From the NCBI GenBank assembly GCA_942492625.1, contig CALOFM010000002.1, positions 1 through 64,000 of the forward strand: a stretch of 64,000 nt of DNA, read 5' to 3'. A model generated the notes under the pieces. It searched no databases. It saw only the letters and a program-made list of their open reading frames with translations, and had not been told where the DNA came from. A program made the position numbers and the translations under genes. This stretch comes from Thiosymbion sp942492625 (GTDB lineage: Bacteria; Pseudomonadota; Gammaproteobacteria; Chromatiales; Chromatiaceae). How positions within the stretch are numbered: position 1 is the stretch's first letter; each line of letters starts with the position of its first letter. Positions 36,586 to 45,935 of this stretch are shown here, piece by piece.

Positions 36586-37144
36586 CTGGGAGCCACCTCC
36601 ATCAGAAGATTCACAACCCGGTCACCGATGGCATCGACGAGGGGTAAACCGCGTCGACTTGAGGCGCTGAAAGAGCCTCCCGACGAAATAGGGGAGGGAG
36701 CGCCACTTGGGGCCCTTCTTGTTTTGGCGCCTTTCTTGTTTGGGGGTCGACCCGGGAATAAAAGGTGAAAGGATCAAGGGGGGCCCCAACGCGGACCTGG
36801 TCGGGAGAAGGGGAACGACCCGGATACGTACTCGGGGTGCTCGAAAACAACTCCGGCAGGTCCTCATCCGCGTGTTGCGTTGCGGTGAGCGTTCGCGCGC
36901 CATGCGCTTCGATTAGGTTTAGCGTTGCAACCCACTGCTTGTGCCTGGGATGCCGCCGGTTGTTTACGGGGTGGTGGGGATCGTTCGCGATCATCCGGAC
37001 TTCCCACAGTAAGTGACGCAGCCTCTTCTCCAAAATGTCCATCAATCTGCTCCGCGCTGTTGTCTCCTATGCTAAGAGTACCGCCGCCTACGTAGGCGCG
37101 ATGTCGGACAGATAACCGGCGTAAGTAGGAAAGATCGGAGCGGT
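36586..37144. other. Intergenic, no gene recognised
   Basis: About 560 bases right of IS66. Open frames exist on both strands but none shows a family signature. A perfect palindrome CGCCTACGTAGGCG lies at about 37084-37097, upstream of the next small gene. Confidence 0.35.
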
Positions 37145-37160
37145 ATGACGGAAAACACTG

Positions 37161-37484
37161 TTGCGGCAGAGGGGTTATGCGCAGCCGAGACGGCTAAGTG
37201 TAGCGACCTGCAAACATCGGGCGCTGAGAGACGGGTATCGGACTTCCCGCCGGAGCAGTTTCACGATCAGCCTGTTCTGCGAAGCCTGCAATCACCGGGC
37301 GGACCTGGATCGGAAAACGGTGCCGGAGGGCATGACGATCCAGGAACTGCGCCAGCAACTGCGATGCAGCGCCTGTGGCAGCCGGGAGTGCTCGCTGCGG
37401 ATCATCTATTCGGGGCAGGCGGGTTCCAACATAGCTGACAGCGGCGCAAAAAGAAACGCCCCGACATTTCTGCCGAGGCGTTAA
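37161..37484 (+). CDS. Small zinc-ribbon protein of unknown function
   Basis: The core ISLFCEACNHRADLDRKTVP, then MTIQELRQQLRCSACGSREC and SLRIIYSG carries two Cys pairs, CEAC and CSAC, typical of a zinc ribbon in small conserved bacterial proteins. The first ~25 residues are unlike relatives, so the true start is probably near 37230 or the 5' end is damaged. Residues after SGQAG are also atypical. A hairpin at 37455-37482 overlaps the end of the frame. Confidence 0.5.
   Translation: MRQRGYAQPRRLSVATCKHRALRDGYRTSRRSSFTISLFCEACNHRADLDRKTVPEGMTIQELRQQLRCSACGSRECSLRIIYSGQAGSNIADSGAKRNAPTFLPRR
37455..37482 (+). terminator. Hairpin, possible terminator
   Basis: AACGCC-CCG, a 10-base loop, then CGA-GGCGTT gives a stem of about nine pairs with one mismatch. 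No T run follows on the plus strand, but an AAAAAGAAA run precedes it (a T run on the minus strand). Confidence 0.35.
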
Positions 37485-37882
37485 CCACCATTAGCAGGAG
37501 GAGTGCAGCATATCCAACGTCACCGTCCCTGGTATGACTGCGCCCACCACGCGCTTTCCTGTGCTGCGAGGTCAGATTACCTTCACGCGCTGCGGCGGTT
37601 TGTGATCCGCGACACACCTGCCCGGCGACTCACCCACCGGGTTCCGTCAACGTGACGGGAGTCTCACGTCTCGGCCTACTCAACAGCTGCCTGACCCGCA
37701 CGGGCCGGAAGTTGCCTGGTTCTTCGGGAGCGCCGGACCAGCCCGAGCACAAGTTGGGTCCCTACCAGGCTTTGTGGCTGCCGCCTGCTAAACTCCAAGA
37801 AAGACTGCCCACACAAGTTTTCCCTCGACGCGGCAAAGATCTTCGCCGGCGGCGATGGCGCGAAGCTTCCAGGAGGATAATC

Positions 37883-38401
37883 ATGCGAGTCAGAGAAATC
37901 ATGACCCAGCTGGTCCATACGATACGAGCCGAGGCCAATTTAGAGCAAGCGTCCCGCCTGTTGCGTGACCAAAACGTCGGTTGCGCCCCGGTGGTGGAAG
38001 AAGCCTTGGTTAAGGAGACACATCTGAAACGGGATGTCCTTGAAAAGATCGGGTTCACGCCGGTCGTAGAGGAAGACGTCGTCGTGGGAGTACTCACCGA
38101 CCGGGATATCGTCGTGGGCGGCATCGCCTCTGGAAAGGACCCAAAAACCACGCCGGTCTCGGAAGTCATGAATCACGATTTTACTTGTTGTCATGCGGAT
38201 GACGACATCTCCCAGGCTGCGGCCGCTATGGAAGAGAAAAAAGTGCGACGATTGTTTGTGCTGGATCGCGATGAGCACGTGATGGGTGTTTTGTCTCTCC
38301 ACGACGTCTCGGCCGTCGACCCTCTTGTGACCGGGGAAGTGCTGCAGGCAATGGGAAAAGGGGCCAGGGCCAAAACCGGTAAGAGCGAGCTTGGAAAGTG
38401 A
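37883..38401 (+). CDS. CBS-domain protein
   Basis: 172 residues from ATG at 37883 with AGGAGG seven bases upstream. CBS 1: MRVREIMTQLVHTIRAEANL and LLRDQNVGCAPVVEE; CBS 2: VSEVMNHDFTCCHADDDISQ and KKVRRLFVLDRDEHVMGVLS. Such pairs bind adenine nucleotides and act as energy or ligand sensors. CBS 1 carries an unusual in-frame insert of 24-25 residues (ALVKETHLKRDVLEKIGFT) flanked by a repeated PVVEE. The longer frame upstream of 37883 is not family-like. Stand-alone gene. Confidence 0.82.
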   Translation: MRVREIMTQLVHTIRAEANLEQASRLLRDQNVGCAPVVEEALVKETHLKRDVLEKIGFTPVVEEDVVVGVLTDRDIVVGGIASGKDPKTTPVSEVMNHDFTCCHADDDISQAAAAMEEKKVRRLFVLDRDEHVMGVLSLHDVSAVDPLVTGEVLQAMGKGARAKTGKSELGK

Positions 38402-38476
38402 GTCCCTATAAAGCCGATATCGCAATCTTTCTAAAAAATCGATGTATGCGTATCGATCATACCTCAGGAATTGTAC

Positions 38477-39067
38477 ATGAAGAAAAAGCCGATCATTGGC
38501 CAAGCAATTAGTGATATCTTATCTGAATTACACGCGCATGTATTCATCGGCGTTCCCGGAGAATCCGACCCCTTTACCCTTACCATGCTTGAGCGGGAAT
38601 ACATCGCATATGTAATATCCCTGTATTATCAGTGTGATCATTGTCAGGAGTTCCACGCTCGGCAAATCAAGCTAGAGCGAAAGAAAGCAAAATGTAAGAA
38701 GTGGGACTGGAAGCCTGAGCTTATTAAAACCACTCTCTTCCTCCGGGAGTCAAAAGAGGACATCTCTGATGCTGAATGGAAACAGTGGCTTCGGTCGTGG
38801 AAACTGTTCGCAGAGAAGATTCATAAGAGACACCCCGGCCTCGCTTGCTATATAGCATACGCAGCCGGTATAGCCCGCAGAGACGAAGATCTCATGGATC
38901 TAGCGCATAAATCAATTAATGCAATGCATTCTAACGACGATACCTATCGCGGAGTAATTCGCGACATCGATAGAGTTGTTATCTTCATGAAAGCAGCCAC
39001 CTCAAAGAATCGAACCGATCCAGTGATCAGACGCCATTTGGAGGCACGTGGAACAGCGGTCATGTAG
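38477..39067 (+). CDS. AhpD-like (carboxymuconolactone decarboxylase family) protein
   Basis: 196 residues from ATG at 38477, AGGAA seven bases upstream. It has the exact AhpD active-site spacing E41-x11-C53-x2-C56-x3-H60 (in EYIAYVISLYYQCDHCQEFH). AhpD-type proteins reduce peroxidase partners through this Cys pair. The remainder is helical and not typical, with many Lys. The gene is clearly AT-richer than its neighbours, which suggests transfer. No peroxiredoxin gene is adjacent. Frame intact. Confidence 0.6.
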   Translation: MKKKPIIGQAISDILSELHAHVFIGVPGESDPFTLTMLEREYIAYVISLYYQCDHCQEFHARQIKLERKKAKCKKWDWKPELIKTTLFLRESKEDISDAEWKQWLRSWKLFAEKIHKRHPGLACYIAYAAGIARRDEDLMDLAHKSINAMHSNDDTYRGVIRDIDRVVIFMKAATSKNRTDPVIRRHLEARGTAVM

Positions 39068-39246
39068 GGAAGCACAGGCTTGATCGGCCCAACCAAACGG
39101 GATCGGATAATAATATATCGGTCATCTGACAACAGGTTTTCTGCCGCGGCTTAGCCATAAAACTACTCTCCTTTACAAAAGGCGAATATGCCATGAGGCG
39201 ATTAGCTCTGTCTGGGGTCTCCACTTAACCGGAGTAAACTGATGAG

Positions 39247-39404
39247 GTGGATCACCCTCATGCCGGCACGCACTATCCTCGTTCCGTGGGCGAGTTCCAG
39301 ACCTGGTTCCGGACCGATGCGGACTGCCTGGACTGCCTGGAGTGGCTACGTTGGCCCGCCGGCTTTTTATGCCCGGCCTGCGGTCACGATGGCGGCTGGG
39401 CGCA
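39247..39404 (+). pseudogene. IS1595-family transposase, N-terminal fragment
   Basis: From GTG 39247: MDHPHAGTHYPRSVGEFQTW, DCLDCLEWLRWPAGFLCPAC and GHDGGWA, the N-terminal zinc-ribbon part of an IS1595 transposase (third copy in the window). Homology stops after GGWA, where the group II intron fragment seems to begin. Confidence 0.7.
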
Positions 39405-39764
39405 AGAGCCGGCGGATTGGGAGCAGCTGGCCCGCCTGAGTTTCGGGGAAGGCCGACGTCGCTGGGGAAGCGAGCGATACGAGCAACCAGCGGTTCCGCC
39501 GGGGTAGTGGCGACGGGATGCATGTATACGGGAGAGCGACGCAACACGGGAGGAGGCGGGACGTGCGCGCAAACCGGCAACCCGCGAGGGCCAGGCCGGG
39601 CCGACTGGGGTGACGGGAGGCCCGAAGTGCCGCTGAAACCGGGTAATGTCGGCGGAGGGAAGGGGCCTCAGTTCGAGGGCAGTGTCGAAAGAGGTGAGGA
39701 AGAGGAGACTGGCATGAGCCTACAAGCCCCGCTAGAACTGCAGAAACTTCAGCAGGCACTTCAT
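39405..39764 (+). mobile_element. Group II intron 5' fragment (second intron), truncated by Tn3
   Basis: The GC-rich, purine-laden non-coding tract (for example GAGCGATACGAGCAACCAGC) is like the 5' domain of bacterial group II introns. It ends in a reverse-transcriptase start: ATG at 39714, MSLQAPLELQKLQQALHG, preceded by AGAGGAGA. The frame is cut at 39765 by the end of a Tn3 transposon after 17 codons. It appears inserted in the IS1595 fragment. The 5' boundary is approximate. Confidence 0.5.
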
Positions 39765-39802
39765 GGGGTCGCTCCATAGAACGGAAAATATCGTACGCTA
39801 AG
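39765..39802 (+). repeat. Left inverted repeat of the VapBC Tn3 transposon
   Basis: 38 bases: begins GGGGTCGCTCCATAGAACGG, ends ATCGTACGCTAAG. Matches the right end at 43972-44009 over the inner ~27 bases with three mismatches. Confidence 0.85.
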
Positions 39803-39813
39803 CCCGGCCGGCG

Positions 39814-40224
39814 TCACTGCGCCCAGTTCTCCGTCGCAAGCCCCGGAACCCGCCCAAACCCCCGTAGGTTGTTGCTCACGAGGATCAGCTCGGAAGCCAG
39901 AGCGTGTGCCGCGATTTATAGGTCGTTGGCGCCGATCGGTGTGCCGGCGCGTTCCAGCTCGGCACGGATGCGGGAATAGTGGTGCGGGCTCTCGTCCGGC
40001 AGCGACAACACGGGAACAAGCTCGACGAACTGCCGTAACCGTTCTTTGGTCGGTTGCGGGTGCTGGCTCTTTTCGGCTCCGAGCAGCAACTCGCCGTAGG
40101 TGATCATCGACATCCCGACCTCACCAGGCCGCAGGCTTTCGAATCGCCCTGCCACCTCTGGCGGACGCCGCTTCGCAATGTAGATGCAGATGTTGGTATC
40201 GAGGAGATAGCGCACTGGCATCAC
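39814..40224 (-). pseudogene. vapC: VapC toxin (PIN RNase) with in-frame TAA
   Basis: MMPVRYLLDTNICIYIAKRR carries the first metal-binding Asp, and MITYGELLLGAEKSQHP the Glu. In TPIGANDL the next Asp is present, but TAA at 39918-39916 follows where relatives have Trp. Reading on, IAAHALASELILVSNN and FGRVPGLATENWAQ complete the protein to 39814. Only the last third is lost. The four-base overlap with vapB (ATGA) is kept. Without the C-terminal acidic residue the toxin is probably inactive. Confidence 0.78.
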
Positions 40225-40451
40225 AGGGCTTCGCGGGTCTCGGGAGGCGGGTCCTGCCGTCCCTCGGCGAAGAAGTCGTCGGGCATGGAGGCCAATAGGT
40301 CGAATGCCTCGCGCAGGTTCGGCCGCTTCTTACGCAGGATCACCTCGTCGCCTCGGCGCAGGATCTCGACCTCGTCGACATCGAACTGGAAACCATCGGG
40401 CAGCTGCACGCTCTGCGAGGCACCGCTGCGATCAATCTTCGTAGTGGTCAT
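40221..40451 (-). CDS. vapB: VapB antitoxin
   Basis: 76 residues: MTTTKIDRSGASQSVQLPDG and FQFDVDEVEILRRGDEVILR form the AbrB/MazE-type DNA-binding fold. The C-terminal tail (DLLASMPDDFFAEGRQDPPP) is the toxin-binding arm, typical of VapB from plasmids. GGAGG precedes ATG at 40451. The gene remains intact although its toxin has a nonsense codon. Confidence 0.8.
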   Translation of the reverse strand: MTTTKIDRSGASQSVQLPDGFQFDVDEVEILRRGDEVILRKKRPNLREAFDLLASMPDDFFAEGRQDPPPETREAL

Positions 40452-40488
40452 TGGTTTTTCGCCTCCGTTGGGGTATCGATTCTGCGGA

Positions 40489-41124
40489 TCAGGGTGTGGC
40501 CGCTGCGGGCTGGCGGATACCGAGCACACGCTCACCGTGTTCCCGCAGCTCACCGTGCGGGCCGACGTAGCGATACAGCGTCGAGCGCGTCACACCGAGT
40601 TCTTCGCAAAGCTCGCTGACCTTGGTGTCCCGGTTCTGCATCGCCGCTTGCGCGAGCCGGACTTGGGCCTTGCTCAGATCGAAGCGCCTGCCTCCATTTC
40701 GGCCTCGAGCACGTGCTGCGGCCAGCCCCGCCTTGGTCCGTTCCCGGATCAGTTCACGCTCAAACTCGGCCAGTGCGGCAAAGATGCCGAACACCAGCTT
40801 TCCGCTGGCTGTTGTGGTATCGATCTCAGCGCCCTGACCCGCAAGCACCTTGAAGCCGATGCCTCGCTCGGCCAGGTCCTGTGCCGTGTTGACCAGGTGA
40901 CGCAGATCACGGCCCAGGCGGTCGAGCTTCCAGACGACCAGAACGTCGCCGGCGCGTAATGCCTTCAAACAAGCCATCAACCCCGGGCGATCTTCGCGCT
41001 TGCCGGAGGCTTCGTCTTGATAAATCTGTTCCGGCGTGATGCCAGTGGCAAGCAAGGCATCGCGTTGGAGGTCGAGAACCTGACTGCCATCAGCCTTCGA
41101 GACCCGGGCATATCCGATCAGCAT
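40489..41124 (-). CDS. tnpR: Serine resolvase of the VapBC transposon
   Basis: 211 residues: MLIGYARVSKADGSQVLDLQ with nucleophile Ser9, WKLDRLGRDLRHLVNTAQDL, EFERELIRERTKAGLAAARA and HTH VSELCEELGVTRSTLYRYVG. It is divergent from the transposase; the 135-bp gap (41125-41259) should hold res. A small dyad AAACGGTCGTTT lies there at about 41135. Frame intact. Confidence 0.9.
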   Translation of the reverse strand: MLIGYARVSKADGSQVLDLQRDALLATGITPEQIYQDEASGKREDRPGLMACLKALRAGDVLVVWKLDRLGRDLRHLVNTAQDLAERGIGFKVLAGQGAEIDTTTASGKLVFGIFAALAEFERELIRERTKAGLAAARARGRNGGRRFDLSKAQVRLAQAAMQNRDTKVSELCEELGVTRSTLYRYVGPHGELREHGERVLGIRQPAAATP

Positions 41125-41259
41125 GGGTGCTTCATAAACGGTCGTTTGGGATACAGGGACCGCAGACGTCGTTCAAGGCTTGAAATCCGTCGCTTATTCG
41201 GTCTCATAATCGCCGTTTAGTATAAGTCGTTCGCGAAAGAATATGTCACGGTTCTCCGA
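41125..41259. promoter_or_regulatory. Divergent resolvase/transposase region, likely res site
   Basis: 135 bases between divergent tnpR and tnpA, where res sites and both promoters sit in Tn3 elements. AAACGGTCGTTT (about 41135-41146) and CGCCGTTTAGTATAAGTCGT (about 41211) share the CGTTT motif. The assignment rests mainly on position. Confidence 0.45.
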
Positions 41260-43960
41260 ATGCCCCATCGAACGATCCTCTCCGCCGCCCAGCGCGCGAC
41301 CTTCGAGACCTTGTCGGCGGAACATGCCGAACTCGCCAGAAACTATCTGCTCAGCGATGAGGATCTGGTGCTGATCGCCGCGCGTCGCCGCGTGCAGAAC
41401 CGGCTTGGGTTTGCGATGCAGCTTTGCCTTGTGCGCTACCCTGGCAGGGTCCTACGAGCCGCAGAGCAGTTGCCGCCAACGTTGGTCGCTTTAGTGGCGG
41501 AGCAGATCGGAGCCGATCCGCTCGCCCTCGGAGACTACGCAAAGCGTGATCGAACGCGCCGGGAACACGTCGCCTTCCTGGTACGGCATCTCCGGTTGTC
41601 GACCTTCCGGGGCCAGCATGTCCGAGACCTGATGCGCTGGCTGGTGCCGATCGCTGTCGACAACCCGAAGGGCAATCTATTGGTCGGCGCCGCGGTCAAC
41701 GAACTGCGCCAGCGCCGCATTCTGCATCCGGACCTGACCGTGATCGAACGCTTGGTCGCCGCGGCCATGGGGGGGGCGCCGACCGGCGTGTTCTCACCGA
41801 GATTCACGGGCGCGTGAGCGGATACCAAGGCCGAGTGCTCGACCGATGGCTTGTCCCGGAACCGGACCGGCGCCGAAGCCGGTTTTCCTGGGTTCGTCAG
41901 CCAATTGGCAAGCCGTGTCCCGCGAATATGTTGGCCATCCTCGAGCGCCTACGCGCTATTCGGGAACTCGCCCTGACCGCCGCCATTGTCGATAGCCTGC
42001 CACTGGCACGCCGTCAAAGTATCTCTAGGGAAGGCAATCGGGTCGCGGTCCACAACCTGAGACTGTTCAGCGATGCGCGCCGTCACGCCCTGATGGCTGT
42101 GACCTTGTTGGAGCTGGAGCAGTCGTTGGTCGACGACGCCCTCGATATGCATGATCGAATCATCTCCCGTGTTCTTCGGCTGGGCAAGCGTCGACACGCC
42201 GATACCTTGCAGGCCGATGCCAAGCAGATCAAACAGGCCCTAGGCATGTTCACGATCCTGGGCAAGGCCCTGATCGAGGCACGCGAACAGCGGCGTGCAC
42301 CCTGGGAAATCATCGAAGCTACGGTCTCCTGGGAGGGCCTGTGTTCGATCGTCGAGATGGTCGAGGCCCTCCAACAACCCGGCCGACTCGATCCGCTCGG
42401 TTTTGTCGATGCTTTATATCCGCAGATCCGCCGCTATGCACCGGCGATGCTCGAACAACTTGAGTTCCAGGCAGCCGCTGGCGGTGAGGAGGTGCTGGCG
42501 GCGATCGATCTGCTCAAGGCCATGAACGTGATGGGCAAACGAAAACTGCCCGAGGATGCGCCGACGTCTTTCGTGCCGGCGAAATGGGAGCCATCCGTTC
42601 GCGCCGATGATGGGCTGGACCGTCACTATTACGAGATCTGCGCCCTGAGCGCACTGCGCGATCGACTTCGCTCAGGCGACATCTGGGTCCCCGGCAGCCG
42701 CCAGTACCAGGACTTCGAGCGCTACTTGCTTGGCCGCGATGCCTTCGTCGAACTGCATGAGGCGGGTGAGGCACCGGTCGCGGTCGAAGCCGATTTCGGA
42801 ACCTACATGGCGGAGCGCTCGGCCTTGCTGGCGGGCAGGCTCGACGAAGTCCACGGTCTCATCGAGAGGGGCGGTTTGGACGGGGTCAAGATCACGCGCG
42901 ACGGCTTTTCCATCAGCCCGCAACCTGGACACCAGGTACCCGAAGCCGCCCAGGCTTTTGTCAATCGGGTCAACGCCGCATTACCGCGGATCAAGATCAC
43001 CGATTTGCTGGTCGAAGTCGACCGTTGGACGGGATTCTTGGAGCAATTCACCCATCTGCGGACCGGGCTGCCGAGCGAGAACCGGCAGGACTTGCTGACC
43101 GTGATCCTGGCCGATGGGATCAATCAGGGGCTGACGCGCATGGCCGAGGCGGTTCCGGGGAGCTCGTTCAAACGCCTGAGCCGAGTCGCTGACTGGCACG
43201 TGCGCGAGGATTGCTACTCGCGGGCCCTGGCCGAGATCGTCAATCAGCATCATCAGGTCCAACTGGCCAGCCATTGGGGCAATGGCACAACCTCTTCCTA
43301 GGACGGCCAGCATTTTCCGCTGGGCGGCGTCGGACAAGGGCTGGGACACCGCAACCCGAAGTACGGCAGCGGGCCGGTGATGATTTTCTACACCCATATC
43401 TCGGACCAGTACTCACCGTTCCATACGAAATGCATCAGCACCAATGCCCGTGATGCCACCTACGTGCTCGACGGACTGCTCTACCACGACAGCGGTCTGG
43501 TCATTGAGGAGCACTACACGGACACGGCCGGGTTCACTGATCAGGTCTTCGGCCTCTGTCATCTGCTCGGCTTTCGCTTCGCCCCGCGCATCCGCGATAT
43601 AGGTGAGCGGCGCCTGTACCTGATTGGAGACCGCACGCGGTGGCCGATGCTGGAGCCGACCTTCGGGGAGCGCATCCGACTGCACGAGATCGAATCCCAA
43701 TGGGACGAAATCCTGCGCGCCGCCAGCTCCATCCGCCTCGGTGAGGTCCGGGACCGATCCTTCGAGGGACAAAGCGCCAGGGCCTCCGGGCTGAACCTGT
43801 TGGTCGCGGCCATCGTCCTGTGGAACCCCGCCACTTGGAGGCGGCCGTCGAGCGAGCCCGCAACGAAGTCGATGTCCCTGACGAGTACCTGCGGTACCTG
43901 TCGCCGCTCGGCTGGGAGCACATCAACTTGACCGGCGACTATATCTGTAAGCTGCCGTGA
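41260..43960 (+). pseudogene. tnpA: Tn3-family transposase with frameshifts, nonsense and an internal deletion
   Basis: It begins MPHRTILSAAQRATFETLSA. At a run of eight G (41769-41776) the frame shifts; homology resumes in another frame as VLTEIHGRVSGYQGRVLDRW. TAG at 43299-43301 interrupts GTTSS and DGQHFPLGG. Between ASSIRLG and EVRDRSFEGQ about 75 residues containing part of the DDE region are missing, and a last shift near 43835 leads to YLSPLGWEHINLTGDYICKL with TGA at 43958. The transposon can move only if another transposase acts in trans. Confidence 0.85.
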
Positions 43961-43971
43961 CCGGTCGGTGG

Positions 43972-44009
43972 CTTAGCGTGCAATATTTTTCGTTCTATGG
44001 AGGGACTCG
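43972..44009 (+). repeat. Right inverted repeat of the VapBC Tn3 transposon
   Basis: Begins CTTAGCGTGCAATATTTTTC and continues GTTCTATGGAGGGACTCG. It is the inverted partner of 39765-39802, 12 bases behind the transposase stop. Confidence 0.8.
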
Positions 44010-44166
44010 TATAGGAGCGCCACCTACCGGTGACTCCTAGCCTTGGTGTTCACTCTCCATGGCCGGCAGCGGGAGCATGTTCAGGTCTGTGAAGACAGGT
44101 TCAGACAAGGCTGTTATTTTCGTTGATAAACGGGCATTGCCGTTATTTCCCAAAAGGAGGAGCGCC

Positions 44167-45233
44167 ATGGCGGATTCTATCACCGGTTCAGTAGGTCAGG
44201 GCGGGCAAAATCGTCCCGAAGATGTACGCACGATTTATGCTCCGTTCAACAAGCTCCCCGATCCGCTGACCATCAGCGATCAGGCTTCAGACGAGCTTAT
44301 TGAGGCGATTAAGGACTTTCAGAAAGCCTTTCTTTCCCGTCCTGACGGAAGGATTGATGTGAACGGCAGAACGTGGCGGGAACTCACAGCCGCAACAGAG
44401 GCACAGGAAGTAAAAGAAATCAGCGGCTCAGTGGGCCATGGCGGAGAGAACCGACCGCAGGATGTACGCATCGTTTATACCCTGTTCAACGAAATTCTTT
44501 CAAAACCGTCGGAGGTGAGTGATCAGGTATCGGACGAGCTGATTCAGGCGATCAAGGATATGCAAAAGTTGTTTATGCCGCATCCGGACGGCAGGATTGA
44601 TGTCGGAGGACGAACGTGGAGGCGGCTCACAGCTCCGGCAGGAGGAAGCGGAAAATCAGTGGTTCTCTCCTTTGACGACGGGCCGATTCCGACAGGCCCG
44701 TTGCGCTCCATTCTTGATACCTTGGACCGCTACGGCATCAAGGCGGAATTTTACGTCCTCGGCAGGGAAGTGGACGGTGCCCCGGCAGCGGTCAAAGACA
44801 TCGCGGACAGGGGACATAAGGTGCAGAATCACTCCTACACCCATCCGAATCTAGCCACCGCGAGCAAGAATTTTGTGCGGACAGAGCTGGAAAAAACTCA
44901 AAGGAGCATCAGAAAGGCTGCCGGAGTAACACCGACCAAAATTCGACCGCCGTACGGTGCAGGCGGCTGGCGGCCGTATGATCGGGGGAGCTTGCCGCAG
45001 TGGCGGCTGACCTCTCCCTAACTATCCAGAACTGGGATATTGACACGGAGGATTGGAAGAGACCGAAAGGGATCGGACCGAGCAAGCAGGAGATGATCAA
45101 TCGGTAGTTCCAGAGAAAGCAGGGCCAGACTGAGTTCAACGTGCTCATGCATGTGCTGAAAGACACGGCTGAAGATCTGCCGGATTTCATCGACCAACTC
45201 AAGCAATGGGGATTCAGCTTTGCCAAACCGTAA
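44167..45233 (+). pseudogene. Polysaccharide deacetylase with two N-terminal repeats, broken near the C-terminus
   Basis: ATG at 44167 after AAAAGGAGGAG. Two repeats of ~75 residues (GSVGQGGQNRPEDVRTIYAP and GSVGHGGENRPQDVRIVYTL, each ending DGRIDV-GRTWR-LTA) look like peptidoglycan-binding or adhesion modules. The NodB-type domain has SVVLSFDDGPIPTGPLRSIL (Asp pair), VQNHSYTHPNLATA (two His) and IRPPYGAGGWRP. After a G5 run near 44988 the frame shifts to AADLSLTIQNWDIDTEDWKR, with a TAG (Gln position) at about 45107 and a natural end at 45233. The enzyme would remove acetyl groups from a glycan; no signal peptide is seen. Confidence 0.75.
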
Positions 45234-45615
45234 CCTCTTCAGGCCGCAGCTGCGCTTTCTGTTTTTTTGTACCATCCTGATGCTGACCGGCTGCTACAGC
45301 CAGACTCAGGAACTGGAGCAGCTGGAACAGGCAAGCCGCAGCTACAAGGAGCAGCGGGATTATGTCAGCCTTGAGATAATCCACTGGCATCTGCGCAAGG
45401 GAATGGTGCGCACCAAGGTGGAAGAGCTGCTCGGCGAGGCGGATTACTCGCCCATTGAGGGGCAGGACTATTATTCTTCGGATCGCCATGAAGCGGAACG
45501 CAGAGGCAAAGAGCAGATCGATACACCGGTCGGCCTGGTGGTTGGCTACCGGGATCAACAGGGCACGCTGACGGATCGGCTTCAGGAATTCCGGCTGGGT
45601 CGTATCGGTGAATGA
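45220..45615 (+). CDS. Lipoprotein, BamE/SmpA-like
   Basis: 131 residues from TTG at 45220, overlapping the end of the deacetylase frame by 14 bases. Signal LRFLFFCTILMLTGCYSQTQ has the lipobox LTGC. HLRKGMVRTKVEELLGEADY is the G-M-x-x-x-x-V-x-x-x-L-G pattern of SmpA/OmlA-type lipoproteins. C-terminal residues DTPVGLVVGYRDQQGTLTDR. It is probably anchored in a membrane facing the periplasm; role unknown. The overlap suggests coupled translation with the deacetylase. Confidence 0.6.
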   Translation: MPNRNLFRPQLRFLFFCTILMLTGCYSQTQELEQLEQASRSYKEQRDYVSLEIIHWHLRKGMVRTKVEELLGEADYSPIEGQDYYSSDRHEAERRGKEQIDTPVGLVVGYRDQQGTLTDRLQEFRLGRIGE

Positions 45616-45635
45616 AGTAACAAACAACTCGGTGA

Positions 45636-45659
45636 GGACTGGCTGCGGTGAAGCAGTCC
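45636..45659 (+). terminator. Hairpin after the lipoprotein gene
   Basis: GGACTGGCT, seven bases, AGCAGTCC gives an eight-pair stem with one bulge, 20 bases after the stop. No T run follows, so termination is uncertain. Confidence 0.3.
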
Positions 45660-45935
45660 AGGCGAGTTGGCGCGACTTAGTCTGAGCAAATCCGGTGGCA
45701 TAAAAGCTAGCGACAACACATGTCAGGGGCAGGGGAACCACGGCATTGGGACTACAGGTTACCTGTAGCGATCTGCCAAGGGGTGATTTCAACGCCCTCG
45801 TGGCGACTTTTCCGACACGCGACGATGACTTCGCGGACAGAAAGGATTCGCTCTTCCATGCAAACTCTGCGGTAAGGGAGCGGGCTGAATCAGCCCGGCA
45901 TCAGGGATCATTCGAGGCATGCAGAGGAGACGACC

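Larger units (their letters stand above)
39765..44009 (+). mobile_element. Tn3-family transposon carrying VapBC
   Basis: Left 38-bp end GGGGTCGCTCCATAGAACGG at 39765 (inner ACGCTAAG) and right end at 43972-44009 (inner CTTAGCGTG, outer half CCATAGAACG in inverted form). The outer tips differ (GGGGTCG against CGAGTCC). Contents: vapC and vapB, serine resolvase (all minus), res region, transposase (plus). Flanks TTCAT and TATAG do not match, so no 5-bp duplication is seen. Confidence 0.85.

Noticed and set aside
36611..37045. Minus-strand 144-residue frame
   Set aside because: No family signature, irregular composition, no ribosome site; kept only as intergenic.
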